This document shows, piece by piece, positions 24,834-33,842 of a stretch of 64,000 nucleotides of DNA. Each line of letters begins with the position of its first letter. Positions within the stretch are counted from its first letter, which is position 1. The translations under genes were made by a program, and so were the position numbers. The stretch comes from UBA6136 sp044350805 (GTDB taxonomy: Bacteria > Pseudomonadota > Gammaproteobacteria > Methylococcales > Methylococcaceae): positions 1-64,000 of the forward strand of contig JBILGU010000015.1 of assembly GCA_044350805.1 (NCBI GenBank), written 5' to 3'. Below the pieces are notes generated by a model. It saw only the letters and a list, made by a program, of their open reading frames with translations, was not told the origin of the DNA and did not search any database.

Positions 24834-27161
24834 CTAGGCGGCTTCGGTCTTTCGAAGCTCCATTCCGACCTCATGGGTCATGAACTGGTAGGTCTCTTTG
24901 ATGATGCGTTGCTTTTCGAATTCCGCTGTGAGTTCGGTATCGATGTCATCGGTCAATTGACGCATGATCAGCTGGGCGATCTCGCCCTTGATGGATTCAA
25001 AGTAAGCCAGGAGCTCGGCTTCGAGTTCTTCGAAGTAATTCTTGATACCGCGGCGAGCAAAGAGATTGATCTGATGCTGCTGGCGGCGGGCATAGTCGAG
25101 AATGCCGGTCTTATAGTGATCGAGGGCTCGGTCAATCGCATCGCTCTGGGTGATGGTGGCGGCGAGCAAAGGGGGCGTTCCGGTCAGGGCCCCATGAATG
25201 CGGTTCAGGGCTTCAATTCCCAGTTTCTTAAGTTCTGCGGCAGGGTCCTTAGAGGCCAGGAGATTCAGGCTTTTCGCGACCTTCAGAGCCTCTTCCGGCT
25301 TTTCATTAATGGTCCGAAGGAGGTTCTCAACGTTCTGGGCCTCAAGCTGCGCCTCATGGTCCATCACGCTTCGCCCGAACTGGTTGATGACATCGCCGTA
25401 CTCAAAGAGAAACACGTCGCACATGCCCTTGAGACGGCTCAGCATGTCGCGACCGCTCAAACGATCCTCGAGCTCTTCGCGAACGTTTTCAGGGAGTGCG
25501 CGGGTGGCCATGATGCTGTCCCGAAGTTCAGCCAGATGCTTTCGGACCATCTGATCTTCCAGAAGCTTTTGGAGTTGGCTCCGGAAGGTTTTCTGAATGT
25601 TGAGGTTTTCCTCGATCTTATGGGGAAGTCGGCTGACGACACTGTTGAGATCGAGCCCCTTGAGAAGTTCGTTCTTTAGGCCCTTACGATCGAGTGAATC
25701 GATGGCATTGGTGACGTGTTCGCTCAGATGCGCTTGATCCTCATCCCGCCAGAAGACAAATTCTGGGAGGATTTCGGTACGGAGCCTTGAGACATGGTCT
25801 TCAACCGCGGCCCGAAGCGCCTTGAGGGCTTCGTCCTGACGCTTGGAGAGCTGGCTTGCGATGAAGGTGCTCTTCATGCCGGCATCGTCGATGTCTTCAT
25901 AGTTCCGATACAGCGGTTCCAGCCATTCGCGGACGCGCTTGGCGAGATCAAGGTATTCACTTCGGGCCTCTTCCAGGAATTCGGCCTTGGCGGTATAGGA
26001 AAGATACTCAAAGAGGCTGGACCTGAAAGTGGCAAAGCTCTTGGTTTCTTCCAGGGCCTTGATCTGCTGAGACGCTTCCGATCGATCCGGAATTCGGCCA
26101 ATGGCCTTGGTGAGGCTGTCGGCGTGGTCTCGGACGCTCCGGCTCATGTCGAGGCGGCCGTCCTGAATGAGCTTCAAGAGCAGATAATTGAGGGCAGAGA
26201 CCTTGAAGACCCGGTCCTTGGCGATCTGGAAGCCGTAGTGATCGATCTTCTGCTCGAAATTATGGATCTCTTCCTTCTTCTGCTTGGAACTCAAGACGTC
26301 CCACTGGTTGATGACCCAGAAGGCCCGCTGGAGGACCCGGCGACGCTGGCTGTGGATCTCGGCCAGAAGCTCGATTTCCTCGCCTTCCAGCAAATGGAAA
26401 ACCTTCATGGCGATCACGAACGCCTTGGCATCGTTCTCGACATAGGTCTTGGTGACCTTGCGGTGGCGGGGGTTAACCACGCCTAAACCGGGAAGATCCA
26501 CAAGCACGACGTTTTCAGGAATGCTGACATCCGTCAGGTAAATTTCGGCCTGATTGACGAAAAGGACATCCGCGTAGTCTTCGGTGACGTAGCTTGGGAG
26601 TTCATCCAGGGTGATTTCCTTGGTGGCTCCGGAGAGCTTGTCCCAGCCTTCGATCAGGACTTTGAGTTCATCAAAGAACTTTTGTTTGTTGAAGCTTCCG
26701 TACTGGGATTTCTGGCGCTCGATATCGGCCCCAAGGCGAGCAAGGACTTCCGCCTTCCCAAGGCTCCGGTAGGTTTCAGGAGAGGTCCGAAGCTCCTTGG
26801 AGAGTTCCTCAAGGTAAAGATCCTTGAGTTCGGAACGCTCGGCTTCGGTCAGATAGGAGATGATGGCCTTGTTGGCTTTTCCCTTGCGAATCAGCGTCGG
26901 GATCGCGGTCAGGGATTTGGTGGCCTGCGGGAGAATGTCATCCCCAAGAACTGCGTTGATGATGGTGCTTTTGCCGGCCGAGAAGGCGCCCAAGAAGGCA
27001 ACCGGGAATTCGGGGGATTTGAGGCGTTCCAGCCACGCCCTTTTCTTCTGGATGAAGTGCTTGAAGTCTTCTGGCACTTCAAGGTAGGGGGTTGCCGAAT
27101 CATAAACCTGGAAAAGGCGGGTAAACGCCCGGATATAGGTGTTGTAATCGGCTTCTTTCAT
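24834..27161 (-). CDS. Dynamin-family large GTPase
   Basis: This is a 775-residue bacterial dynamin-like protein. G1 is GAFSAGKS (58-65), followed by a G2 threonine in SLTAIPTLIRKG, G3 DLPGLG near residue 225, and G4 NQWD near residue 285. The rest is long, charged and helical, as in the neck and trunk of dynamins. Bacterial members remodel or fuse membranes; many act in membrane stress or phage tolerance. Most known pairs have two adjacent dynamin genes; this one is single. The start at 27161 is chosen because GGGGGA lies upstream and the extra nine residues from a TTG at 27188 look unconserved. Confidence 0.9.
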   Translation of the reverse strand: MKEADYNTYIRAFTRLFQVYDSATPYLEVPEDFKHFIQKKRAWLERLKSPEFPVAFLGAFSAGKSTIINAVLGDDILPQATKSLTAIPTLIRKGKANKAIISYLTEAERSELKDLYLEELSKELRTSPETYRSLGKAEVLARLGADIERQKSQYGSFNKQKFFDELKVLIEGWDKLSGATKEITLDELPSYVTEDYADVLFVNQAEIYLTDVSIPENVVLVDLPGLGVVNPRHRKVTKTYVENDAKAFVIAMKVFHLLEGEEIELLAEIHSQRRRVLQRAFWVINQWDVLSSKQKKEEIHNFEQKIDHYGFQIAKDRVFKVSALNYLLLKLIQDGRLDMSRSVRDHADSLTKAIGRIPDRSEASQQIKALEETKSFATFRSSLFEYLSYTAKAEFLEEARSEYLDLAKRVREWLEPLYRNYEDIDDAGMKSTFIASQLSKRQDEALKALRAAVEDHVSRLRTEILPEFVFWRDEDQAHLSEHVTNAIDSLDRKGLKNELLKGLDLNSVVSRLPHKIEENLNIQKTFRSQLQKLLEDQMVRKHLAELRDSIMATRALPENVREELEDRLSGRDMLSRLKGMCDVFLFEYGDVINQFGRSVMDHEAQLEAQNVENLLRTINEKPEEALKVAKSLNLLASKDPAAELKKLGIEALNRIHGALTGTPPLLAATITQSDAIDRALDHYKTGILDYARRQQHQINLFARRGIKNYFEELEAELLAYFESIKGEIAQLIMRQLTDDIDTELTAEFEKQRIIKETYQFMTHEVGMELRKTEAA

Positions 27162-27310
27162 CTGCTGGTGTCCCCCACACGCAATCAAAGGAAAGGATCT
27201 TGGTGATGCATTGGGGCGTTTTGCCCTGCCGATCTTTGCCAGACCCTATTTTTTGCCCTGATTCTACCATTGATAGGGCTTTAGGATCTTTGAGGGTCCG
27301 GGATCGGGGC

Positions 27311-28459
27311 TTAAGACACCCGACGATTGGGCCAGAATTCCTCGATTTTGCGCTTCACGTAATCTGAATAGGTTTTCAAGAATCGGTCGGTGCCGAATGT
27401 TTCGGCATGGATCCGAATGTCTGCTGGACTGAATTGGCTCTCCTCAGTTTCAAACTGGCCCAGCGCTGCAAGCAGAGACTCAACCGTCTGTTCCTGAAAG
27501 AAAAGCCCGGTCGGTGGCTGATTTTGGGGGTTATCGAGGGGGATGACCGTTTCCAGCGCCCCGCCCTTCCCGAAGGCGATGACCGGGGCGCCGGCGGCTT
27601 GTGCTTCAACCGGAAGAATCCCGAAATCCTCTTCGGCTGCAAACACAAAGGCCCTGGCTTTTTCAAGATGCGCCTTGAGAACCCGATCCCCCTGATACCC
27701 CATGAGCGTGACATTGGATCCTGCAAGCTTTCGGATTTTCCCCATCTCCGGCCCATCGCCGATCACGATCAGTCTCCGGTGGGGTGTTTGGGAAAAGGCC
27801 TCGACGATGAGGTCCATGCGTTTATAGGGGACCAGGCGGGATGCGGCGAGATAAAAGCCCTCACGTTGGGCGTGGGCCTCAAACCGGGAGACCTCAACGG
27901 GAGGATAAATGACCGTCGCCTCACGCCGGTAACACCGCCAGATTCTTTTTTTGATGAAGTCGGAATTGCAAACAAAATGATCCACACGGTTCGCGCTGGC
28001 CTGATCCCAGAGCCTCAGGCGATGGAGCAAAAAGCGGGTGATCCCGCCTTTAATGCCCTGATCGAGGCCGGATTCTCGAAGGTATTGATGCTGGAGATCC
28101 CAGGCGTAGCGCATGGGGGAATGCACATAGCTGATATGGAGCTGGTTGGGCCCGGTGATGACGCCTTTGGCGACCGCATGATGGCTGGAGAGGATCAGAT
28201 CGTAGCCCGAAAGGTCCAGCTGCTCGATGGCGAGCGGCATCAGGGGGAGATAGTGGCGGAATTTTGATCGGGCGAAGGGAAGCTTTTGAATGAAGGTAAG
28301 CTTTGGGATTTTCCCCTGAAGAAATCTGCGTTCGTCCTTAGGAAGCACATCAACGACCGCGAAGAGGTCAGCCTCCGGATATAGATGGATCATGGCCTTA
28401 AGAACGCGCTCGGATCCGGCATAGGTCGAGAGCCACTCATGGATCAGGGCGACTTTCAT
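27311..28459 (-). CDS. Family 4 glycosyltransferase (WbaZ-like)
   Basis: This GT-B glycosyltransferase has 382 residues. N-terminal motif IHEWLSTYAGSERVL is typical of the WbaZ-type mannosyltransferase group, as are HSPMRYAWDLQHQYL and the binding loop AASRLVPYKRMDLIVEAF. The catalytic EX7E region is AAEEDFGILPVEAQAAGAPV. It probably adds a hexose to an exopolysaccharide or LPS intermediate on the cytoplasmic face of the membrane. It stands alone, between the dynamin gene and the recombinase, and close to the surface-glycan locus that begins at 32.6 kb. Confidence 0.87.
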   Translation of the reverse strand: MKVALIHEWLSTYAGSERVLKAMIHLYPEADLFAVVDVLPKDERRFLQGKIPKLTFIQKLPFARSKFRHYLPLMPLAIEQLDLSGYDLILSSHHAVAKGVITGPNQLHISYVHSPMRYAWDLQHQYLRESGLDQGIKGGITRFLLHRLRLWDQASANRVDHFVCNSDFIKKRIWRCYRREATVIYPPVEVSRFEAHAQREGFYLAASRLVPYKRMDLIVEAFSQTPHRRLIVIGDGPEMGKIRKLAGSNVTLMGYQGDRVLKAHLEKARAFVFAAEEDFGILPVEAQAAGAPVIAFGKGGALETVIPLDNPQNQPPTGLFFQEQTVESLLAALGQFETEESQFSPADIRIHAETFGTDRFLKTYSDYVKRKIEEFWPNRRVS

Positions 28460-28531
28460 GGGTGTGAGGGGTATCCGGCTGAAGAAAGGGTGATGTGACG
28501 TGGCCTCCTTTTTAGCACGGGATCTTTGGCC

Positions 28532-29440
28532 TCACCAGTCAGGGGCCTCCTTGGAAGGCGGTTCCTCAAATTCGCTCGGTGCATTTTCAAGATAACGCAT
28601 GACCGTATCGGTCTTGGACCAGCGCCCCCGGTGCATGATGGCCGGAAGGCTTGCGCCTTTCTTGAGGAGGTCCTGCGCAGCGCCGACCCTTAAGGAGTGG
28701 CCGCTGATGGCGGTGGGTTCGATCTGGGCGGTTCGGGCCAGACGTTTCAGGATTCGGTTCACCTGGCTGGTGCAAAGACTCAGGGTCAGGGCGCCTGAGG
28801 CCGAGATCCCGCGAAAAATGGGTCCTGAGCGGATGCCCGAGAGAGAAAGCCAGGCGTGAAGCGCAGCATCGGTTCGGGGACTGAGCTGAAGCCAGCGACC
28901 CAACCCGTGGGGATCGGTTTTGCTTCTTCGAAGCAACACCTTTTGGGGTTTGAGATCCTCGACGGCCAATGAAACCAGTTCGCTCCGACGGCACAAGGTG
29001 TCATAGGCCAAAAGGAGGAGCGCCCGATCCCGAAGACCCCGCAAGGAATCGTCCGCGCCCATCAGAAGCTGTTCCAACTCCTCTGCATGCAGGGCCTGGG
29101 CCTGACGGGCGGCGCGCCCTAAGGTTCGGTGCATGCGGCGCATGGCGAGCTTCACCTCAGGATCCTTGGTGGGATCAGGAAGTCGACTCAGGTTGAGGAG
29201 GGTCGCAATCCCCGCGATGGCCCGACGAATGCTCGAAGATCGAAGCCCGGATTCCGTGAGCCACGCCACAAAACCGGCGACGGACCCCGGGGTTGCAGGA
29301 TAGGAGGCGAGGCCTAACGCTTCGCAGTAGTTGATGAAGGCATGAAAGTCAACGCGATAGGCCCGAAGGGTGGCTTGGGCGTAGGCCCCTTCGAGGCGCC
29401 TTAGGAGGTCCTCGACGGTGGCTCGGATGGAGGATTCCAT
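28532..29440 (-). CDS. Tyrosine recombinase / integrase
   Basis: This site-specific recombinase of the XerC/phage-integrase family has 302 residues from the ATG at 29440. A SAM-like N-terminal core-binding domain (ATLRAYRVDFHAFINYCEA) is followed by the catalytic domain: Arg in CRRSELVSL, Lys in RRSKTDPHG, HxxR in GHSLRVGAA, Trp/Arg in HRGRWSKTD, and the nucleophile Tyr in VMRYLE. All catalytic positions appear intact, except that the usual second His is replaced by Trp, a known variant. It stands at the edge between housekeeping genes and the accessory glycan locus, which suggests it belongs to an integrated element. No attachment repeats were identified. Confidence 0.88.
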   Translation of the reverse strand: MESSIRATVEDLLRRLEGAYAQATLRAYRVDFHAFINYCEALGLASYPATPGSVAGFVAWLTESGLRSSSIRRAIAGIATLLNLSRLPDPTKDPEVKLAMRRMHRTLGRAARQAQALHAEELEQLLMGADDSLRGLRDRALLLLAYDTLCRRSELVSLAVEDLKPQKVLLRRSKTDPHGLGRWLQLSPRTDAALHAWLSLSGIRSGPIFRGISASGALTLSLCTSQVNRILKRLARTAQIEPTAISGHSLRVGAAQDLLKKGASLPAIMHRGRWSKTDTVMRYLENAPSEFEEPPSKEAPDW

Positions 29441-29818
29441 GGCGTGGGATGTGAGATGAGGAGAACAAAGGGCGTGTGCCCGTGACATCGCCTATTTTGA
29501 AGGGCCTAAAAGACGACAAGCTGCGGCAAGATGTCCGAATCGCCAAGCTTGCGGGGGGTGGTTTCGGAAAAATGGGAAAGCGTTCGGGGATCGCTCCCGA
29601 AAAACGTCCGGAGCCGGTGGAGGCTACTTTGCGATGAGCTCTGGCGAATAGGCCTCATAGGGCAAGCAACGCAGCTTCTTAAATTCCTGTGCCTTTTGAG
29701 GCTCCCGGGACGCGGGCAGATACTGGGGGCTTACGCCTTTTATCCATGAAGCCCAAGCCAAGGAGAGCGAGGTTTAAGCCCCGCCGGCCGTGAAAAAATG
29801 AAAGGCCTCAGCGCGGGG
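29441..29818. other. Intergenic region without recognised gene
   Basis: These 378 bp lie upstream of the recombinase and downstream of the minus-strand Wzz-like paralogue. A 72-codon plus-strand frame at 29531-29749 has no recognisable features. No att-like direct repeats, tRNA fragment or strong terminator were seen by eye. It may hold the recombinase promoter and a recombination site. Confidence 0.4.
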
Positions 29819-31048
29819 TCAGTGGGGTTTTTGATCCAGAGCGATGAAGGTCCGGCGCGTGAGGAACGCGAGGTACCCCAGAAAGGCTCCCCCGAGGAGA
29901 GACAGGCCCCAGAGGGTGGCGCCCACCGATGGCGCCGTGATCTGCCGGGAGACCTCGGGAGGCTGAACGCTGTAACGGCCCAAAATTCCTCGGACGTCCC
30001 CCCGGATCCTTTCGATGGCGGCTTTTCGGGGAGCATCCGTTGCCGGAATCGTCCCATCCAAAGCAAAAATCGTTTCCAAAAGCTGATCGCCAGTGACTTG
30101 AACGGGAACGGCGGGTGAGAAAGAGGCCAAGTATGAAGAGGAACGCGCCACAAACTGATTGAGCACGTCGTCTTGAGCGGCTTGATCCTGAAGGCGACGA
30201 AGGCTTCCGTCTTGTTCTGCGAGGGTGACCTCAGCCGCGTTGATTTGGGTTCGAAGCGGGAGGTACTGGGTATCGACCGAACCCACATCGACCCGGGTTT
30301 GCTCCAGGGTCTTCTGGTCTTGCTCCTCCTTCGAAATAGCACGGAGGCGCACAATGCGCTCCTGAAGGTAGCCGGACTCGATCCGGTTCTTGAGGGTTTC
30401 AGAGGCGATCCGGGCCTGAGAAAGCTGGATCTCGCTTCGGTAGTGATCCAAAAGCCCCTTGAGATCGATCCAGGTGGCGCCGCTCCGAAGCCAGTGGACT
30501 GAGGCATCGGCCATGGCGTTAGATTCGGCGGCTTTGAGGTTCTGGGTCGTGAGGCGAAGCAGCGCGATGTGGGTAGACGCCGCCTTGAGTGTGTCATCCA
30601 TCAGCGGAAAACGCTTGGTCTCGGCCTGTGAAAGGCCATAGACCGGCACCGCCTGCTTTTCCCACCAAGCGGAAGAGGACAGCCATGCGGGGGGTGTGGA
30701 AGGATTTTCCTTTTTTGAGTCCTCATTGAGCGACGGGCTGGCGAGTGCCGGAAGCGTTTCGGCGAGCATTCGCCAACGGCTAAACGTCAGCGCGCATTCA
30801 GGTTCAATCTTTATCGCCTTGTCCTGATCCTGAGGGGGTTCTGCAGCACCTTTCGGCACACAGGCATTGTTGAGGATTACCGTGGTGGTGAAAGGGGCAA
30901 GCGTCCGAGCGTAAACCCCAAGAAAAAGCGGAACCAGAACCGCGCCCAGCAGGACCCATCGCCAGCTCGCGTTAAGGTCCTCAAGGATCTTTTTAAGAAG
31001 GTCCGCCTCAGGGTCATCCTGAGGTTGCGGGGGCGCTTGGGGTCTCAT
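29819..31048 (-). CDS. Wzz-like bitopic membrane protein, paralogue A (unknown family)
   Basis: I do not recognise a named family. The 409 residues have one membrane helix at about 29-49, a long predicted periplasmic part with coiled-coil segments, and a second helix near residues 372-392. This is the layout of polysaccharide co-polymerases (Wzz/GumC). The neighbour at 31271 is a clear paralogue: shared blocks are CALTFSRWRML, SAWWEKQ, VPVYG, SQAETKRFPLMD, VDVGSVD, LPLRTQ and GRYSVQ. Two cysteines (63 and 85) are kept in both and flank a variable loop, so a disulfide is likely. The start at 31048 is preferred over 31102. A role in glycan chain length or export is inferred from layout and context only. 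Confidence 0.75.
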   Translation of the reverse strand: MRPQAPPQPQDDPEADLLKKILEDLNASWRWVLLGAVLVPLFLGVYARTLAPFTTTVILNNACVPKGAAEPPQDQDKAIKIEPECALTFSRWRMLAETLPALASPSLNEDSKKENPSTPPAWLSSSAWWEKQAVPVYGLSQAETKRFPLMDDTLKAASTHIALLRLTTQNLKAAESNAMADASVHWLRSGATWIDLKGLLDHYRSEIQLSQARIASETLKNRIESGYLQERIVRLRAISKEEQDQKTLEQTRVDVGSVDTQYLPLRTQINAAEVTLAEQDGSLRRLQDQAAQDDVLNQFVARSSSYLASFSPAVPVQVTGDQLLETIFALDGTIPATDAPRKAAIERIRGDVRGILGRYSVQPPEVSRQITAPSVGATLWGLSLLGGAFLGYLAFLTRRTFIALDQKPH

Positions 31049-31270
31049 GAGACAAATGGAGAACAAATAAGGGGCGTCTGAGAGGACAATTCCGCCCCCC
31101 ATGGAGAGATCCGGGGGCTTTGGGGGAGGCAGATCAATAATTGAACTTTATCATCAATAGTGATGATGACGAAAGAGGTGATATCCCCTACAATCAGCCG
31201 GTTACAGCCCAAGGCCATTCTTTGCCATGAGTTGAATAACGAACATCCCGTCAGAGCCCCTCCATATCGC
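31049..31270. promoter_or_regulatory. Divergent control region of the paralogue pair
   Basis: The 222 bp between the two divergent paralogues hold a perfect inverted repeat, TCATCA (31151-31156) and TGATGA (31161-31166), spaced by ATAG. It could be an operator that controls both genes. In-frame plus-strand starts at 31160-31166 overlap it, but they would add 35 residues absent from the paralogue. Confidence 0.4.
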
Positions 31271-32527
31271 ATGACAATTCCCAGCGCCCCCCGGTCACCC
31301 GAGCTTGAAGACCCCGAAATCGGACTTCAGGACGTTCTCGATACGCTACTTTTGACATGGCGCGGGATTCTCTTCGGCGCTCTGGTCACCCCCCTGCTGG
31401 TCACAGGGTCGATAAAGATCTTAGGGAAATACTCGGCCGAGGCCACCCTCAGCAATATCTGTATCCCGCAGGATCTAGCGGACAAAGACAAAGACAAAGA
31501 CAAAGACAAAGACAAAGACAAAGACAAAGACAAAGACATGGGATGCGCCCTGACCTTCGCGCGTTGGCGGATGCTGGCTGAAAATCTCCCCGGGGTCGCG
31601 GGGCAATGGGCCGCAACGATCGAAGGGCGAGGGGAAAACCCGAGGCCCCTGGGTTGGCTGGCCTCGGCCCCGTGGTGGGAAAAGCAGGTGGTCCCGGTCT
31701 ATGGGATCTCCCAGGCCGAGACCAAGAAGTTTCCGCTGATGGACGAAAGGCTGAAGGCCGAATCCACCCGTATCAGCCAAATCAAGATCACGATGGCCGA
31801 CCGCAAGGTCGAAAGGGCGAAAGAAGGGCTGGATTGGTCCTTAAGGTTCCTTCGCGATGGGGCGACCTATCTGGAGCTCAAGAACCTCCTCGATGGCTAT
31901 CAGGGCGAGGTGGCCGTCTTGACCGCAGGCTTCCGTGGCGAGCACCTTCGGGCCGAGGTCGAGTCGGGTTACCTTAAGACCCGGCTCAAGGAATTTGAAA
32001 CGCTCATGGAGAGGGAAAAGGACCTTGCGACCCACGATGAGGTTCGCGTCGATGTCGGGACCGTCGATGCCAGTTTCTTGCCCCTTCGTACGCAGGCCAA
32101 TGCGCTTAAGGTCACACTCTACGGGCTTGAAGAAAAGCTCAAGCGCCTGAAAGCCCAAGAGGAGGCCGTCGGAGTCCTCGAAGCATTCATCGTTCAGGCG
32201 AAAAAGGGGGTGGCCGATCAGTACCAAGGTCAGGCCGGTGATACGCTGACCCAGGGCTTGTTCGGAATGGTGGAGGGCGTCGCCAGCGGTGTCCCTAGGG
32301 ATGATCTTGCCCGGCAGCAGATGCTGTCCCGCATTCGGGGCGATATCGCCCGGATTCAGGGGCGGTACAGTGTCCAGTTACCGGAGCTTTCACGTCGGAT
32401 TGAACCCCCGCGTGTTGCTCTTGCAGCACTCCCCGGCTCCGTTTTAGGTGGCGCCTTCTTGGGGTTTATCCTGGCCTTTGGCCGGCATAAGTTTCGGGAG
32501 TACTATGCGCCCTCTAAACGGATTTAG
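31271..32527 (+). CDS. Wzz-like bitopic membrane protein, paralogue B with Asp-Lys repeat
   Basis: The 418-residue protein is a paralogue of the divergent gene at 29819-31048. Helix 1 spans about residues 31-50 after LQDVLDTLLLTWRGIL, which resembles the N terminus of Wzz/GumC proteins. A long periplasmic coiled-coil region follows, then a second helix near 385-405 and a short basic tail. The loop between conserved Cys64 and Cys92 carries nine Asp-Lys units (residues 71-88) coded by a perfect hexanucleotide repeat. Conserved blocks are CALTFARWRML, APWWEKQVVPVYG, SQAETKKFPLMD, VDVGTVD and RIRGDIA-x-IQGRYSVQ. No kinase or Walker motif is present. Function is unknown. Confidence 0.75.
   Translation: MTIPSAPRSPELEDPEIGLQDVLDTLLLTWRGILFGALVTPLLVTGSIKILGKYSAEATLSNICIPQDLADKDKDKDKDKDKDKDKDKDMGCALTFARWRMLAENLPGVAGQWAATIEGRGENPRPLGWLASAPWWEKQVVPVYGISQAETKKFPLMDERLKAESTRISQIKITMADRKVERAKEGLDWSLRFLRDGATYLELKNLLDGYQGEVAVLTAGFRGEHLRAEVESGYLKTRLKEFETLMEREKDLATHDEVRVDVGTVDASFLPLRTQANALKVTLYGLEEKLKRLKAQEEAVGVLEAFIVQAKKGVADQYQGQAGDTLTQGLFGMVEGVASGVPRDDLARQQMLSRIRGDIARIQGRYSVQLPELSRRIEPPRVALAALPGSVLGGAFLGFILAFGRHKFREYYAPSKRI
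31481..31537 (+). repeat. Hexanucleotide tandem repeat (GACAAA)9
   Basis: Nine perfect GACAAA units run from 31481 to 31534, followed by GAC. They code for Asp-Lys pairs inside paralogue B. Because the unit is 6 bp, slippage would change loop length without breaking the frame. The paralogue has a non-repetitive 21-residue loop in the same place. Confidence 0.97.
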
Positions 32528-32648
32528 CGTGCCTGTTCAATAGTCTTTTACTCGAAAGGGATAGAATCAAGCCAGGTTATCTGAAGCCTTAGGGGTCCAT
32601 GATTCGTTCATAACGAGCTTAAGGTTAATAATCCTAAGACCTCAAAGC

Positions 32649-33794
32649 ATGCTCGCACTCGCCATCTCGTTCCTGACCTCCCTGCTGATCACCCTGCTGG
32701 TGATCCGCTACAAGCACCTGCACGCCCACGTCACGGCGGACCATGACCTTGACGGCGTGCAGAAATTCCACGAAACGCCCGTTCCCCGTGTCGGCGGCAT
32801 CGGGGTGTTTCTAGGCGTCCTCGGTGGCTTGCTGGCCAAGGCGTGGATTGATGATCCCGTCGCCGCACCCAACCTCATCCTACTCGCCTGCGCATTGCCC
32901 GCCTTTGGCGCCGGTCTGGTCGAAGACCTTACCAAGCGGGTCGGCGTCCGGGAGCGCCTCATGGCCACGGCCTTCTCCGCGCTGCTCGGCGGCTACTTCC
33001 TCGGCGCCTGGCTTACCCGGCTCGACATCCCCGGCCTCGACAGCCTCCTGCACCCGCCCATGCTCCACATCGGCTGGGATGCCATCACGATCACCGGCTT
33101 CCTGGCCATCGCCGTCACCGCCTTTGCCGTCGCCGGCGTCGCCAATGCCTTCAACATCATCGACGGCTACAACGGCCTCTCCGGTGTAGTCGCCATCATC
33201 AGCCTCCTAGGGCTGGCCTATGTCGCAGATCAGGTCGGCGACCGGCTACTGCTCGTCGGCGCCTTGTCGCTGGTCGGTGCCATTGCCGGCTTTCTGGTCT
33301 GGAACTACCCCAACGGTCTCATCTTTCTAGGGGATGGTGGAGCTTACTTTGTCGGCTTTCTGGTGGCCGAGCTGTCCGTGCTGATGGTCGCCCGCAACGC
33401 CCAGGTGTCTCCCTGGTTTCCACTCATGCTCTCGTTCTACCCGATCTTCGAGACCCTGTTCACCATCTACCGGCGGGTGATCATTAGCAAACGTCATCCC
33501 GGCATGCCCGATGCCGCACACCTGCACCAACTGATCTATCGCCGGGTGGTGCGATGGGCCGTGGGCAGTTACTTCAAAAAACATAAAACCCACCGCAACG
33601 CGCTGACCTCACCCTTTTTATGGCTTATGTCATCCCTTGCAGTCATACCCGCCACCATTTTCTGGCAGAGCTCGTGGTTGCTCCAGCTCTTTGCCCTCCT
33701 CTTCGCCGCCACCTATCTGTTGATCTACCGCAGCATTCAAGAGGCGCGATTCTCCAAGTGGCTATCGATTCAGCAGAAACGAAAACAGTCATGA
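32649..33794 (+). CDS. WecA-type polyprenyl-phosphate sugar-1-phosphate transferase
   Basis: This enzyme of the MraY/WecA (PNPT) family starts glycan synthesis by moving a sugar-1-phosphate from a UDP-sugar to undecaprenyl phosphate. The 381 residues show about ten membrane helices. Motifs: PRVGGIGVF near residue 40, the metal/catalytic NAFNIIDGYNGLSG near 165, GDGGAYFVGF near 227, and the basic loop HLHQLIYRR near 290. The UDP-sugar is not certain; UDP-HexNAc such as FucNAc or QuiNAc is typical for WbpL relatives. Codons are strongly C/G-ended compared with the paralogue pair before it, which points to separate ancestry. It heads the plus-strand glycan locus. Confidence 0.92.
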   Translation: MLALAISFLTSLLITLLVIRYKHLHAHVTADHDLDGVQKFHETPVPRVGGIGVFLGVLGGLLAKAWIDDPVAAPNLILLACALPAFGAGLVEDLTKRVGVRERLMATAFSALLGGYFLGAWLTRLDIPGLDSLLHPPMLHIGWDAITITGFLAIAVTAFAVAGVANAFNIIDGYNGLSGVVAIISLLGLAYVADQVGDRLLLVGALSLVGAIAGFLVWNYPNGLIFLGDGGAYFVGFLVAELSVLMVARNAQVSPWFPLMLSFYPIFETLFTIYRRVIISKRHPGMPDAAHLHQLIYRRVVRWAVGSYFKKHKTHRNALTSPFLWLMSSLAVIPATIFWQSSWLLQLFALLFAATYLLIYRSIQEARFSKWLSIQQKRKQS

Positions 33795-33842
33795 GGCCGA
33801 ACACAGGCAACAATCCATGAAAAGGCGATGGATATTCATCCG

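Noticed and set aside
29531..29749. 72-codon plus-strand frame between recombinase and paralogue A
   Set aside because: There is no ribosome-binding site, domain or composition to support it; it could be a chance frame.
31327..31539. Minus-strand frame coding a long Leu-Ser repeat
   Set aside because: It is only the antisense reading of the GACAAA repeat in paralogue B.
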